Source: Marinomonas primoryensis (GTDB lineage: Bacteria; Pseudomonadota; Gammaproteobacteria; Pseudomonadales; Marinomonadaceae). Taken from it: a stretch of DNA of 64,000 nucleotides. The stretch is taken from assembly GCF_013372285.1 (NCBI RefSeq), contig NZ_CP054301.1, positions 124,001 to 188,000 on the forward strand, written 5' to 3'. Both the position numbers and the translations under genes were made by a program. The notes under the pieces are model-generated. The model did no database searches. It was not told where the DNA came from and was given only the letters and a program-made list of their open reading frames with translations. Below are positions 35,787 to 44,783 of this stretch, in pieces. Position 1 is the stretch's first letter; the number at the start of each line of letters is the position of its first letter.

Positions 35787-36593
35787 TTAAAATCCAACGG
35801 GCTGCACTATTAAGTTAGCCGTCGACAGTAAGTGTTGCTCATTTAGATAGTTGAGCAGCTCTGTGTTGACGCCGTGTTGAATATTTTTCAATCCTTGATT
35901 GCCAAAAATACGATTCAATTCAATTACATAAGGCACTGATCCAACCATAGCTATGTCAAATCCTGCGTGGTTAATATCTAAAGATTCAGCGAGATAGGTA
36001 ACTAGGTCTTGCGCTTCTTTTGGGATCAGAGCAACTTCCACCTGTCCGCCTTGGCTGACGTTATTATGAAAACCATTGTCTGATTGCAAGCGCCAATAAC
36101 CGCTGACGATTTTATTTCCGACCCAAATAATACGCATATCTCTGTCTATTGGCAGATACTCTTGAGCATATAACACATCAGATTGAGCGATATAGTCGCG
36201 CCATTGGCCGAGTGTTTCTATCAAAAATACGCCATTCCCCATGCTGCTGCGTGGAATTTTTGCCACAAATGGCGACGGCATTTCATCCCAGATTCGTTCA
36301 GCTTCATAAGGCGTATTTGCTGCAATGATAGTATAAGGATGTTGTTGTGGTACGAGGGTACGAAATGTACGCGTCATTTCTACTTTATCGTGGCCTATCA
36401 TATAAGAGGCAAGGCTTGGGAAAATACGTTTTTTAAGACCATAAATCAGAGCATTAAGTTGCCAGTACTGAGGGAAAAGAAGCCAATCGGCTTGTTTTAT
36501 TTCGTCTAGATGTTCGTACATGGACTCGGGTTTGATATACCTCACATGAGGTAAGTGGAGCGTTCTTAATGCGTCGAAAGTGATGATCTTCAT
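35787..36593 (-). CDS. RimK-like ATP-grasp protein
   Basis: 268 residues. The ATP-grasp lid is KIPRSSMGNGVFLIE (about 111-125), followed by the YAQEYLPIDRDMRIIWVGN central region and the metal motif IELNRIFGNQG near residue 228, where Glu and Asn are in the normal ExN form. The order matches RimK/alpha-L-glutamate ligase-like enzymes, which form amide bonds using ATP. The gene is alone, so no substrate can be proposed. It is distinct from the GAK-type enzyme at 23965, which has Ser in place of Asn. Confidence 0.72.
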   Translation of the reverse strand: MKIITFDALRTLHLPHVRYIKPESMYEHLDEIKQADWLLFPQYWQLNALIYGLKKRIFPSLASYMIGHDKVEMTRTFRTLVPQQHPYTIIAANTPYEAERIWDEMPSPFVAKIPRSSMGNGVFLIETLGQWRDYIAQSDVLYAQEYLPIDRDMRIIWVGNKIVSGYWRLQSDNGFHNNVSQGGQVEVALIPKEAQDLVTYLAESLDINHAGFDIAMVGSVPYVIELNRIFGNQGLKNIQHGVNTELLNYLNEQHLLSTANLIVQPVGF

Positions 36594-36745
36594 CTTAAAT
36601 AGTCAGTGGCCAAACAGGCCGCGATTGTGGGGCCTAAGATGGAAAAAAGAAACAAAAAAGAGAGCTATTTCGATGCGACTAATTGGTATGAATTAGATTG
36701 TTGAGAATACATGACCCGTAGTGAGTCATGTATAAATGGGTAGAG

Positions 36746-37660
36746 TTACAGAGTTTCTTTTTTAGCCGTGAAGTTCGCCGCTTTAGTTTTTCGTATGCGA
36801 CGAATAGAGTCCACAATCAACATGGCAAGAGCGGACCAAATAAGCACGAAGGTTGTGAGTTTTTCTACGCTTAATGGCTCGTCATATAAGAACACCGCCA
36901 GAAAAAACATCCCCGTTGGACCAATGTATTGGAAGAAACCCAGTGTCACAAGACTGACTCGATTCGCCGCCGCTGCAAAGCACATCAGCGGCACCATAGT
37001 GACAGGACCCGCAGCAAACAGTAACCAATTTACACTCGCATTATTTCCGAAAATATTTGCAGTAGGGGAATCACTCATCATTAAATACAAGAGAGCGAAA
37101 GGCAAAAGAATGGCGGTCTCAATCGCCATGCCGGTAAAGCTATCAACGGCTACTTTCTTACGCACTAAACCATAAAATCCAAAGGTAATCGCTAGGGAAA
37201 GCGCAATCCAAGGCAATGAACCAAACTGAATGACTTCAAAAACCACGGCGCAAAAACACAGAACGACTGCTGCTTTACGTACCCTATCCAGCTTTTCCTT
37301 AAAGAAAATGACACCCAATAAAATACTAATTAATGGGTTAATGTAATATCCCAAACTGGCGCTTAACATTTGATTGTTTTGTATTGCCCAGATAAATGTA
37401 CCCCAATTCACCCCGATCAAAATCGTCGATACGAGCATGGCCATCAGCGTTTTAGGTGATCGCAAAACGGTTTTCAACGCATTGGTATAGCGTAGTAAAA
37501 TGATTAAAACCAAGACGATAAGACAGGACCAGATCACGCGATGGGCAAGGATTTCCGTCGCAGGCACGAAAGACATTTCTTTGAAATAAATAGGCGCGAT
37601 TGCCCATAGAGTAAACGCCGTTAACGCATAAAAAATGCCACTTCGAGAAGAGCTTTGCAT
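36746..37660 (-). CDS. rarD: EamA-family transporter RarD
   Basis: 304 residues from ATG 37660, which has an AAAAGGATG ribosome site; the frame extends further to 37756. Ten hydrophobic helices in two EamA repeats are present. GIFYALTAFTLWAIAPIYFK at the start and the HRVIWSCLIVL and SLGYYINPLISILLG blocks are typical of RarD (named chloramphenicol-sensitive protein). It is an inner-membrane drug/metabolite-type carrier whose natural substrate is unknown. It is divergent from the FMN riboswitch and ribN. Confidence 0.85.
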   Translation of the reverse strand: MQSSSRSGIFYALTAFTLWAIAPIYFKEMSFVPATEILAHRVIWSCLIVLVLIILLRYTNALKTVLRSPKTLMAMLVSTILIGVNWGTFIWAIQNNQMLSASLGYYINPLISILLGVIFFKEKLDRVRKAAVVLCFCAVVFEVIQFGSLPWIALSLAITFGFYGLVRKKVAVDSFTGMAIETAILLPFALLYLMMSDSPTANIFGNNASVNWLLFAAGPVTMVPLMCFAAAANRVSLVTLGFFQYIGPTGMFFLAVFLYDEPLSVEKLTTFVLIWSALAMLIVDSIRRIRKTKAANFTAKKETL

Positions 37661-37820
37661 TGAAATCATCCTTTTCAATGAGTGTTTATTTTTAGAGAGT
37701 GAGTGTATAGGAATATGACGCACGTTAGAAACAGAGTATTTCATTATCGTGCTCACAGTTCTTATTGCCTAAATAAGGTGATGCGTTTAAAGTTAGACGA
37801 TAAATTATTTACAATAATCG

Positions 37821-38016
37821 AACTTCGGGGCGGGGCGAAACTCCCCACCGGCGGTGATTTTGAATAGGTTTGCTAAATCTAATCGAACAGCCCGCGAGCG
37901 CTTAATTCTTTTGGTTGCGATGACGAACCTGTCGTTGTGTACATCGAATTAAGGTCAGCAGATCTGGTGAGACTCCAGAGCCGACGGTTACAGTCCGGAT
38001 GATAGAAGATCGACCA
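37821..38016 (+). ncRNA. FMN riboswitch (RFN element)
   Basis: The hallmark blocks occur in order: CTTCGGGGCGGGGCGAAA, CTCCCCACCGGCGGTGAT, then AGCCCGCGAGCG, GGTCAGCAGATCTGGTGAGA, TCCAGAGCCGACGGTTACAG and TCCGGATGATAGAAGATCG. These are the conserved junction segments of the flavin mononucleotide aptamer. It lies in the leader of a RibN-type transporter, 152 bp before its start codon, and should lower expression when FMN is abundant. A TACAAT hexamer at 37810-37815 could be the -10 region. Confidence 0.95.
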
Positions 38017-38167
38017 AGCAACGAAAAAAACATGACTCTTTATTGAGTGATGGTTCTGTTCGTTGGCGCCATGTATGCGTTTTAGTTTGCCTATCCTTTG
38101 GGTGTGTAAACGGCTTGGTATATTCCTCATCACCCCTGTACATCTTATTCGCTTGGAGAAACCAAAG

Positions 38168-39097
38168 ATGGCAGGTACATTCTTTATCATGATCGCGTGT
38201 TTCACGTGGGCACTTGATACCTTAATTCGCTACCCTTTGTTGGGCGCGGGTTATTCCACTCTACAAATTGTATTAATTGAACATCTCACCTTGGTGCTGT
38301 TTGTCAGCCCTATGCTGTGGCGCTATCGCCATGTTTATCGTCATATGTCGATAAGCGGCTTTTCATGTTTGTTTTTTATTGGCGGCATTGGCTCGGCGAT
38401 GGGAACCTTGGCGTTCACCGAAGCCTTTCATTATTTGAATCCAACCGTTGTTATCCTGCTTCAAAAATTGCAGCCAATCGTGGCGATATTACTGGCGTAT
38501 TGGCTTTTAAAAGAACGGATTGAAGGGGACTTTCTTCGCTGGGCAGCGGTCATTTTATTTGGCAGCTTTGTGATGATGTGGCCAGACCTGCGTTTGTTAG
38601 GCGATGCGCAATGGCATTACTCTAGTGATAGCGTGAGTATCTTAAAAGGCTATGGCTACACGCTGATTGCGGTTATTGCATGGGGCGCCGCGACCGTGTG
38701 TGGTAAATATTTGTCGCATCAACACATGCCAGCGAATGCTATTATGTCGGGTCGTTTTGTGGCGGGTTTATTGGTGTTATTGCCTTTGGCACTGGCGCAA
38801 TCTGATAGCTTGACCACGATGACATCGGTGGATTTCAGCTTGGTTATCGTCATGGCCTTGTTAAGCGGATTCATCGGCATGTGGTTCTACTATCAAGGGC
38901 TCAAAACCGTCCCCGCACAACTCGCCACCTTGGCCGAATTGTCTTTTCCTGTGTTTGCCGCCGCCATTAATTGGCTGTTCTTAGACATGGGACTAACGGC
39001 TTATCAGATAGTCGGTGGTTTGGTGTTGATTCTAGGTAATATTGGTTTGCGTATGAAAGAGCTGAAAAGAGCGGATTTAGCGCCAACGGCTCAATAG
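38168..39097 (+). CDS. ribN: RibN-type riboflavin transporter (DMT/EamA family)
   Basis: 309 residues from ATG 38168, chosen because the protein then begins directly with its first helix (GTFFIMIACFTWALDTLIRY) and GGAG lies just upstream. Ten helices in two EamA repeats; LNPTVVILLQKLQPIVAILLAY and KTVPAQLATLAELSFPVFAA are the repeat ends. The FMN riboswitch in its leader strongly supports riboflavin import, as known for RibN of alphaproteobacteria and Vibrio. The frame continues 35 codons upstream but overlaps the leader. Confidence 0.85.
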   Translation: MAGTFFIMIACFTWALDTLIRYPLLGAGYSTLQIVLIEHLTLVLFVSPMLWRYRHVYRHMSISGFSCLFFIGGIGSAMGTLAFTEAFHYLNPTVVILLQKLQPIVAILLAYWLLKERIEGDFLRWAAVILFGSFVMMWPDLRLLGDAQWHYSSDSVSILKGYGYTLIAVIAWGAATVCGKYLSHQHMPANAIMSGRFVAGLLVLLPLALAQSDSLTTMTSVDFSLVIVMALLSGFIGMWFYYQGLKTVPAQLATLAELSFPVFAAAINWLFLDMGLTAYQIVGGLVLILGNIGLRMKELKRADLAPTAQ

Positions 39098-39342
39098 CAT
39101 TGATGGTAAAAAGTCTGGTGCTTTATAGGTCAGGCTTTTCGCTGATTTTTTTATCTTCTTATTTTTTTGCCGTTTGAGATGCTGCTCTCGTACGGCATTA
39201 TTTCCTCTTTTGATTCCGCAAATACCTGCCCAATCTTGGTGCTTTTTGTTTTAGAATAGCGCTCTATATTTGTCCATAAGGTCAACTTTAAGTGCGTCGC
39301 TTGGTTTTGATGGCTTATATTTGATCTACAAAAGGAAGCTTA

Positions 39343-40551
39343 ATGCCAAGTACCCCCTCTTATTCGTCGGTTGTTGCTCCAAAAACTCAATGGTTGGAAA
39401 TCATTTTGCTTTGGATTGCTGGGATTTCTGCCGCAATGCAATTTGCCAAGTTTTCTGTCTCCTTTGAAACCTTGTTAAATCATTATCAAACCACGGCAAC
39501 ATTAACTGGCGCGTCACTGTCTGCTGTAGGGTTGGTTGGTTTGGTATTTGGTGTGTCGGCTGGGATGATTGCTAGCCGTGTAGGGTATTTAAAAGTGTTG
39601 GTCGGTGCTTTGCTGCTGGGTGGCAGTTTGTCGTTTATCCAGTCTTTTTTGCCGCCGTTTAATGTGCTATTTATCACCAGAATACTAGAAGGGCTTTCTC
39701 AGTTAGGCGTTGTTGTGGCGGCGCCAACGTTAATTGCGAAGTTAAGTGCGCCTCAGCATAAATCCTTGACGATGGGCATCTGGGGAACGTTTTTTGGTGT
39801 CGCGTTTGCGGTATCCGGTTGGGCTGGTAAGAGTCTTTTAGACCAATATGGATTGTCTACATTGTTTTTGAGTCATGGCATTTTGATTTCGACCATCGGT
39901 GTCGTGTTGTTTGTCATTTTGAGGAAAAACCCTGTGTTGGATTTGGTGCCTGCCGCTGACAACCAAGGTGGATTCTTTTCTCAAATGATGAGGATTTACC
40001 GTAATCCACGTGCTCTTTTACCGAGCTTTGTTTTCCTGTTTTATACCTGCACTCTGGTGTCTGTGTTGACTTACGTGCCGGGGTTGATTAATGACCTGTC
40101 TTTGCAGAAGTGGATGTTGGTTCTATTGCCTTTAATTACCACCAGCGGAACATTTTTAGCGGGCGCTATTGCACAATATTTGATGCGACCTCAACGAGTG
40201 GCGTTGGTCGCTTATTCTGGTGTGGCGGTCAGTGCGCTGGTTTTGTCATTGATTGGCGATACGGCGTTGCTATTTTGTTTGGTGGTCGGTGTTATGGTGT
40301 TGTTTCTTGGTATGGTGCCAGGCGCTTCGTTGGCAATGATTCCAACGTTGGCACGTAACCCAAGCGAACAGGCTCAAGGTTATGGTTTGCTGGCTCAATT
40401 TGGTAATCTTGGTGCCACAGTAGGGCCGCCAACGTTTGCCACTGCCTTGGTTGCCTATGGTTTGTCTGGACTGGTGGTGTTGGTATTGTGTGTTTGTTGT
40501 TTCGGTATTTTGTTTAGTCTTTTGGCTGGGCGCATTAAAACCGTCTATTAG
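39343..40551 (+). CDS. MFS transporter
   Basis: 402 residues with twelve predicted helices and the MFS layout of two six-helix halves around a cytoplasmic loop near residue 200. The loop motif after helix 2 reads GMIASRVGYLKVL, a weak form of GxxxDRxGRR. The C-terminal half contains MVPGASLAMIPTLARNP, and the whole resembles CynX/NimT-like or related efflux/uptake carriers. No substrate can be assigned. AAAGGAAGC precedes the start. A GC-rich terminator follows its stop. Confidence 0.8.
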   Translation: MPSTPSYSSVVAPKTQWLEIILLWIAGISAAMQFAKFSVSFETLLNHYQTTATLTGASLSAVGLVGLVFGVSAGMIASRVGYLKVLVGALLLGGSLSFIQSFLPPFNVLFITRILEGLSQLGVVVAAPTLIAKLSAPQHKSLTMGIWGTFFGVAFAVSGWAGKSLLDQYGLSTLFLSHGILISTIGVVLFVILRKNPVLDLVPAADNQGGFFSQMMRIYRNPRALLPSFVFLFYTCTLVSVLTYVPGLINDLSLQKWMLVLLPLITTSGTFLAGAIAQYLMRPQRVALVAYSGVAVSALVLSLIGDTALLFCLVVGVMVLFLGMVPGASLAMIPTLARNPSEQAQGYGLLAQFGNLGATVGPPTFATALVAYGLSGLVVLVLCVCCFGILFSLLAGRIKTVY

Positions 40552-40572
40552 TAGTTTGCTTTCTTACCTAAA

Positions 40573-40596
40573 CCGCGTTTGCCTCGCTAAACGCGG
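40573..40596 (+). terminator. terminator after the MFS gene
   Basis: CCGCGTTT (40573-40580) and AAACGCGG (40589-40596) form a perfect 8-bp stem with an 8-nt loop, followed by the pyrimidine-rich CCTTCCTTTCTTCC. It lies 22 bp after the MFS stop codon. Confidence 0.7.
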
Positions 40597-40764
40597 CCTT
40601 CCTTTCTTCCTCTCTCGTATTTATTTTGTGTGTTCTGGCTTTTACTTTAAAAAAATAATCTACCTTGCTGTAATAATTCGAGCCTGTATTGTGTCTAACT
40701 AACATTCACTTAATTGAGTAATTTTATTTTTCCTGAGTTGAAAGACTCTGTTGGAGCGTTGGTA

Positions 40765-42915
40765 ATGAAGAAAATCGGATTATTGGTGTTAATCGCTATT
40801 TTGGCTGCGGGGTTTTTCTATTTTGATCTGCACCAGTTATTAACATTGCAGGGTTTGAAGTCCGGCCTCGCTCAGTTTGAAGTATGGCGGGCTGAAAGCC
40901 CTCTGCTTGTTGGTGGCGCATTTTTGATTCTGTATGTCATTGTGACTGCCTTGTCTTTACCCGGTGCCGTGATTATGACACTGGCGGCGGGCGCATTGTT
41001 TGGTTTAGGTTGGGGTCTGCTTATCGTTTCTTTTGCTAGTAGCATTGGTGCGACCTTGGCGTTTCTTGTTTCTCGTTACTTACTTCAAGACATGGTGCAA
41101 AAGCGCTTTGGTGATCGTCTTAAAGCGATCAATGAAGGCGTTGAAAAAGAAGGCGCGTTTTATTTGTTTACGCTTCGCCTTGTTCCTATTTTCCCTTTCT
41201 TTTTAATAAATTTGTTGATGGGACTGACGAATATTCGCGCGGTGACATTTTATTGGGTCAGCCAAGTAGGTATGTTGGCGGGCACGTTTGTTTTCGTTAA
41301 TGCGGGGACGCAATTGGGACAGTTAGAAAGTTTATCCGGTATTTTATCGCCTTCCTTGTTGTTGTCTTTTGTTTTGTTAGGCGTGTTCCCTTTGATTGCA
41401 AAAAAATTATTGAACGTTATTAAAGCGCGTCGTGTGTACGCGGGTTTTACGAAGCCAAAAACATTTGATCGTAACCTTATTGTTATTGGCGCTGGTGCGG
41501 GTGGTTTAGTAAGCGCTTACATTGCAGCGGCGGTAAAAGCCAAAGTGACACTAATTGAAGCCAATAAAATGGGCGGTGATTGCCTTAACTATGGATGTAT
41601 CCCAAGTAAGGCTTTGATCAAGAGTGCGAAAGTGGCGCAGCAAATGCGCCATGCTGAAAACTACGGTTTAGACAGCAGTGAACCGACCTTTTCGTTCAAA
41701 AAAGTCATGGCGCGTGTTCATGATGTGATTAGTAAAATAGAGCCTCATGATAGCGTAGAGCGCTATACGAATCTTGGTGTAGACGTCGTACAAGGTTACG
41801 CTCAATTAATTGATCCTTGGACAGTAGAAATCAAGCTAAATGATGGTGGTACTCAGCGTCTGACGGCGCGGAGTATTGTGCTGGCGACGGGCGCGCGTCC
41901 ATTTGTCCCTGATTTACCGGGTTTGAATGACGTGGGTTATTACACCAGTGATAACTTGTGGGAAGAATTTGCTAAGTTCGATGAAGCGCCAAAACGTCTT
42001 GTCGTATTAGGCGGTGGCCCAATCGGTTCTGAATTGGCGCAAAGTTTTGCTCGTTTAGGTTCTAAGGTGACTCAGGTCGAACGTGCAGCGCGAATTATGG
42101 CCAGAGAAGACGAAGAAGTGTCTGAACTTGTTCAAGAAAGCATGAGATCCGATGGCGTAACGACCCTGACGTCTCATAATGCGATTCGTTGTGAAAAAGA
42201 AGGTGATGTTAAGCGCTTGATCGTTGAAAAAGACGGTGTTGAAAGCGTGATTGAATTTGATGCGCTACTTTGTGCCGTTGGTCGTCAAGCACGTCTTGAA
42301 GGTTACGGTTTAGAAAACTTAGGCGTCGAAACCAAGCGTACTATCGTCACCAACGATTACCTTGAAACCTTGTTTCCGAACATTTTTGCGGTAGGCGATG
42401 TGGCTGGCCCTTATCAATTCACTCACGTTGCAGCTCATCAAGCTTGGTTTGCGGCGGTGAATGCGTTGTTTGGTACATTCAAAAAATTCCGTGCGGATTA
42501 CCGAGTGATTCCATGGGCGACCTTTGTTGATCCTGAAGTGGCTCGCGTTGGCTTAAGCGAACAAGATGCGAAAGAACAAGGCATCGCTTATGAAATGGTT
42601 CGTTACGGCCTTGATGACCTAGATCGCGCCATTGCAGAAAGCGCGACGAAAGGCTTTGTGAAAGTCTTAACCGTGCCAGGGAAGGATAAAATCTTGGGCG
42701 TTACCATTGTGGGAGAGCATTCTGGCGAGTTATTGGCTGAGTTTGTTTTGGCGATGAAACACGGCTTAGGCTTGAATAAAATCTTAGGCACGATTCATAC
42801 ATACCCAACATGGGCGGAATCCAATAAATACGCAGCAGGCGAGTGGAAACGCGCTCATACACCAGAGCGTATATTGGCTTGGGTCGAAAAATACCACACA
42901 TGGCGTCGAGGTTAA
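40765..42915 (+). CDS. TVP38/TMEM64 membrane domain fused to a pyridine nucleotide-disulfide oxidoreductase
   Basis: 716 residues from ATG 40765 (GGAG upstream; TTG 40714 is possible). Residues 1-225 are a TVP38/DedA-type membrane domain with LPGAVIMTLAAGALFG and FYLFTLRLVPIFPFFLINLL. Residues 235-716 are a lipoamide-dehydrogenase-like flavoprotein: VIGAGAGGLVSAY (FAD), the redox pair Cys273/Cys278 in GGDCLNYGCIPSK, VVLGGGPIGSELAQ (NAD(P)H) and IFAVGDVAG. At the C terminus the usual catalytic His is Tyr680 in IHTYPTWAE. It probably moves electrons at the inner membrane; the acceptor is unknown. The DUF547 gene begins 4 bp later. Confidence 0.85.
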   Translation: MKKIGLLVLIAILAAGFFYFDLHQLLTLQGLKSGLAQFEVWRAESPLLVGGAFLILYVIVTALSLPGAVIMTLAAGALFGLGWGLLIVSFASSIGATLAFLVSRYLLQDMVQKRFGDRLKAINEGVEKEGAFYLFTLRLVPIFPFFLINLLMGLTNIRAVTFYWVSQVGMLAGTFVFVNAGTQLGQLESLSGILSPSLLLSFVLLGVFPLIAKKLLNVIKARRVYAGFTKPKTFDRNLIVIGAGAGGLVSAYIAAAVKAKVTLIEANKMGGDCLNYGCIPSKALIKSAKVAQQMRHAENYGLDSSEPTFSFKKVMARVHDVISKIEPHDSVERYTNLGVDVVQGYAQLIDPWTVEIKLNDGGTQRLTARSIVLATGARPFVPDLPGLNDVGYYTSDNLWEEFAKFDEAPKRLVVLGGGPIGSELAQSFARLGSKVTQVERAARIMAREDEEVSELVQESMRSDGVTTLTSHNAIRCEKEGDVKRLIVEKDGVESVIEFDALLCAVGRQARLEGYGLENLGVETKRTIVTNDYLETLFPNIFAVGDVAGPYQFTHVAAHQAWFAAVNALFGTFKKFRADYRVIPWATFVDPEVARVGLSEQDAKEQGIAYEMVRYGLDDLDRAIAESATKGFVKVLTVPGKDKILGVTIVGEHSGELLAEFVLAMKHGLGLNKILGTIHTYPTWAESNKYAAGEWKRAHTPERILAWVEKYHTWRRG

Positions 42916-42919
42916 GTGG

Positions 42920-43723
42920 ATGAAAAAGTGGCTGATTACCTTGTTCGCTGTTATTGGACTGCAAAGTGCGGTGGCCAATGCTGAAAACGTCTTTGATCAC
43001 TCATCATGGAATGCGTTACTGCAACAGAATGTTCATTTACTTGAAGGCGGTAAAGCAAGCCAAGTGGATTACCAAGGGTTTGCAGATGATAAAGCGTCTT
43101 TGGACGCTTATTTAAAAACGTTAGAAAACGTTAGCCAGTTTGAATTTGATGGCTGGCCGAAGAATGAGCAATTGGCGTTTTTGATCAATGCTTACAATGC
43201 TTGGACTGTCGATTTAATTCTTACGAAATGGCCTGACTTAAAATCAATCAAAGACCTAGGCCGCTTTTTTAGCTCTCCTTGGAGCAAAGAGTTTATTCCT
43301 TTATTAGGAAAAACGCGTTCTTTGGATGATGTTGAGCACACGCTGATTCGTGGTTCAGATCGTTACAAGGATCCTCGCATTCACTTTGCCGTTAATTGCG
43401 CCAGCATTGGTTGTCCTGCCTTGGCGAATCAAGCTTTCCAAGGCGATAACGTCGACAGTTTGCTACAGACACAAACGCAATTGTTTCTAGCCGATAGCAG
43501 TCGTAACCGTTTGAATGGTAAGACATTAGAACTGTCTTCTATCTTTAAATGGTATCGTGAAGACTTTGAAAAAGGCTGGAAAGGTTATCACTCATTAGAA
43601 GCATTTATCAGCCACTATGCGTCTTCTATGTCGTTACCTGACAGCGTAAAAACCGCGCTTGATAACAAAAAAGTGGACATCAAGTTCTTGGATTATGATT
43701 GGACGTTGAACAAGAAACCATAA
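42920..43723 (+). CDS. exported DUF547 protein
   Basis: 267 residues with a signal peptide (KKWLITLFAVIGLQSAVANA|EN). The DUF547 core spans about 90-210: FLINAYNAWTV, GKTRSLDDVEH, DPRIHFAVNCASIGCP and the SIFKWYREDF block near the end. The conserved Cys pair in NCASIGCP may be redox-active or bind a metal. The protein is periplasmic or membrane-associated. It starts 4 bp after the TVP38-flavoprotein fusion, and the pair is probably one functional unit: a membrane flavoprotein and a thiol-bearing periplasmic partner (inference). It ends 3 bp from a convergent LysR gene. Confidence 0.85.
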   Translation: MKKWLITLFAVIGLQSAVANAENVFDHSSWNALLQQNVHLLEGGKASQVDYQGFADDKASLDAYLKTLENVSQFEFDGWPKNEQLAFLINAYNAWTVDLILTKWPDLKSIKDLGRFFSSPWSKEFIPLLGKTRSLDDVEHTLIRGSDRYKDPRIHFAVNCASIGCPALANQAFQGDNVDSLLQTQTQLFLADSSRNRLNGKTLELSSIFKWYREDFEKGWKGYHSLEAFISHYASSMSLPDSVKTALDNKKVDIKFLDYDWTLNKKP

Positions 43724-43726
43724 TTT

Positions 43727-44641
43727 CTATTCGTTCATTTTGTCATCGGACTTATTAGAAAGAGCCTTCATCATTTCCCAAAAAAGATTGGCCTGATAGC
43801 TTTGTGTTTGATGGCGTAAGCGAATCATAAAAATCGGCAGTTGGCTTTGTGAGGTAAAATTTTCGACATCGATCGGAATCAACTGACCACTTTCCAGTTC
43901 GGAATGAATAATGTGTTTGGGCATTCGTGCCCACCCAAGACCATGCATCAGCATGGTTTTTTTTGTCTGGAAATCATTCACGTACCAACGCTTCCCCGTC
44001 GGCAGTATGTATCGGTGGCCGTTTTCGGCGGAATTCGCGGTGGTGTTGGTGACTAAAATTTGCGGAATGCCATAAAGCGATTGTTGTTTTACTTTGCTGC
44101 CGCTGAGATTGAGCGTATCGAGCAACTCTGGGCTCACCACCGTCACCATGGAGATCTTGTTTAACTCAATAAAGGCATGTCGATCATCTAAACCATATCG
44201 TGGCCCAATGGCTATCTCACACTGATTCTTGGTGAGTGCTTCTTGTACGCCGTATAAGTGGTCTGTTGTGATGTCTAAAGACGTGTCTGGGTACTGTTTC
44301 TGAAAGGCTTTGATTCGCATCATGCAGTTGTTATCGACAGCCATCTGACTTAAGCAAAGGTGCAGCGGCGCTTCGATGCCTTTGGCCAAATCATGGCCAA
44401 GGTTTTCCAGCTGTTGCGCTTGAGAAATTAGTTTTTTACTTTGTTGAAAAAACGCATGACCTTCGGCGGTTAACGTTGGGCGATAGCTGTCTCGGTCAAA
44501 TAACAAAATCCCGTATTGTGCTTCCAATGTTTTGACGGCGGCACTGATGCCCGGCTGAGTTTTGTGTATTGCATCCGCTGCAGAACGAAAACTTCCTGTT
44601 TCGACAACCGCAATAAAAGCTCTGAGTTGATCGAGTTTCAT
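43727..44641 (-). CDS. LysR-family regulator divergent from a TauE/SafE gene
   Basis: 304 residues with a LysR winged helix (LRAFIAVVETGSFRSAADAI, then KTQPGISAAVKTLE, residues 5-60) and an effector domain. The start is separated from the TauE/SafE start by 142 bp, which contain an inverted repeat suitable for LysR binding (44670-44689). It likely controls that exporter. The target could include other genes; the downstream neighbour is convergent. Confidence 0.85.
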   Translation of the reverse strand: MKLDQLRAFIAVVETGSFRSAADAIHKTQPGISAAVKTLEAQYGILLFDRDSYRPTLTAEGHAFFQQSKKLISQAQQLENLGHDLAKGIEAPLHLCLSQMAVDNNCMMRIKAFQKQYPDTSLDITTDHLYGVQEALTKNQCEIAIGPRYGLDDRHAFIELNKISMVTVVSPELLDTLNLSGSKVKQQSLYGIPQILVTNTTANSAENGHRYILPTGKRWYVNDFQTKKTMLMHGLGWARMPKHIIHSELESGQLIPIDVENFTSQSQLPIFMIRLRHQTQSYQANLFWEMMKALSNKSDDKMNE

Positions 44642-44669
44642 AATGACACCATATGATAATTAAATATGA

Positions 44670-44689
44670 TCGTTTTAATAACAAAACGA
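44670..44689. promoter_or_regulatory. candidate LysR-type inverted repeat
   Basis: TCGTTTT (44670-44676) and AAAACGA (44683-44689) are perfect arms around AATAAC. The site sits 29-48 bp upstream of the LysR start and 95-114 bp upstream of the TauE/SafE start, the usual place for a divergent LysR control site. Confidence 0.45.
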
Positions 44690-44783
44690 GATTATTTATT
44701 GTTCATTATTTGCCGTATTATTGCACGCATAAACGAACAGATTGGTTATCCAATTGTCGTTATCAATCAATAAGGAGGAATAA

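Noticed and set aside
36768-37175. 135-codon plus-strand open frame
   Set aside because: It is the antisense shadow of rarD; its composition has no protein-like hydrophobic core.
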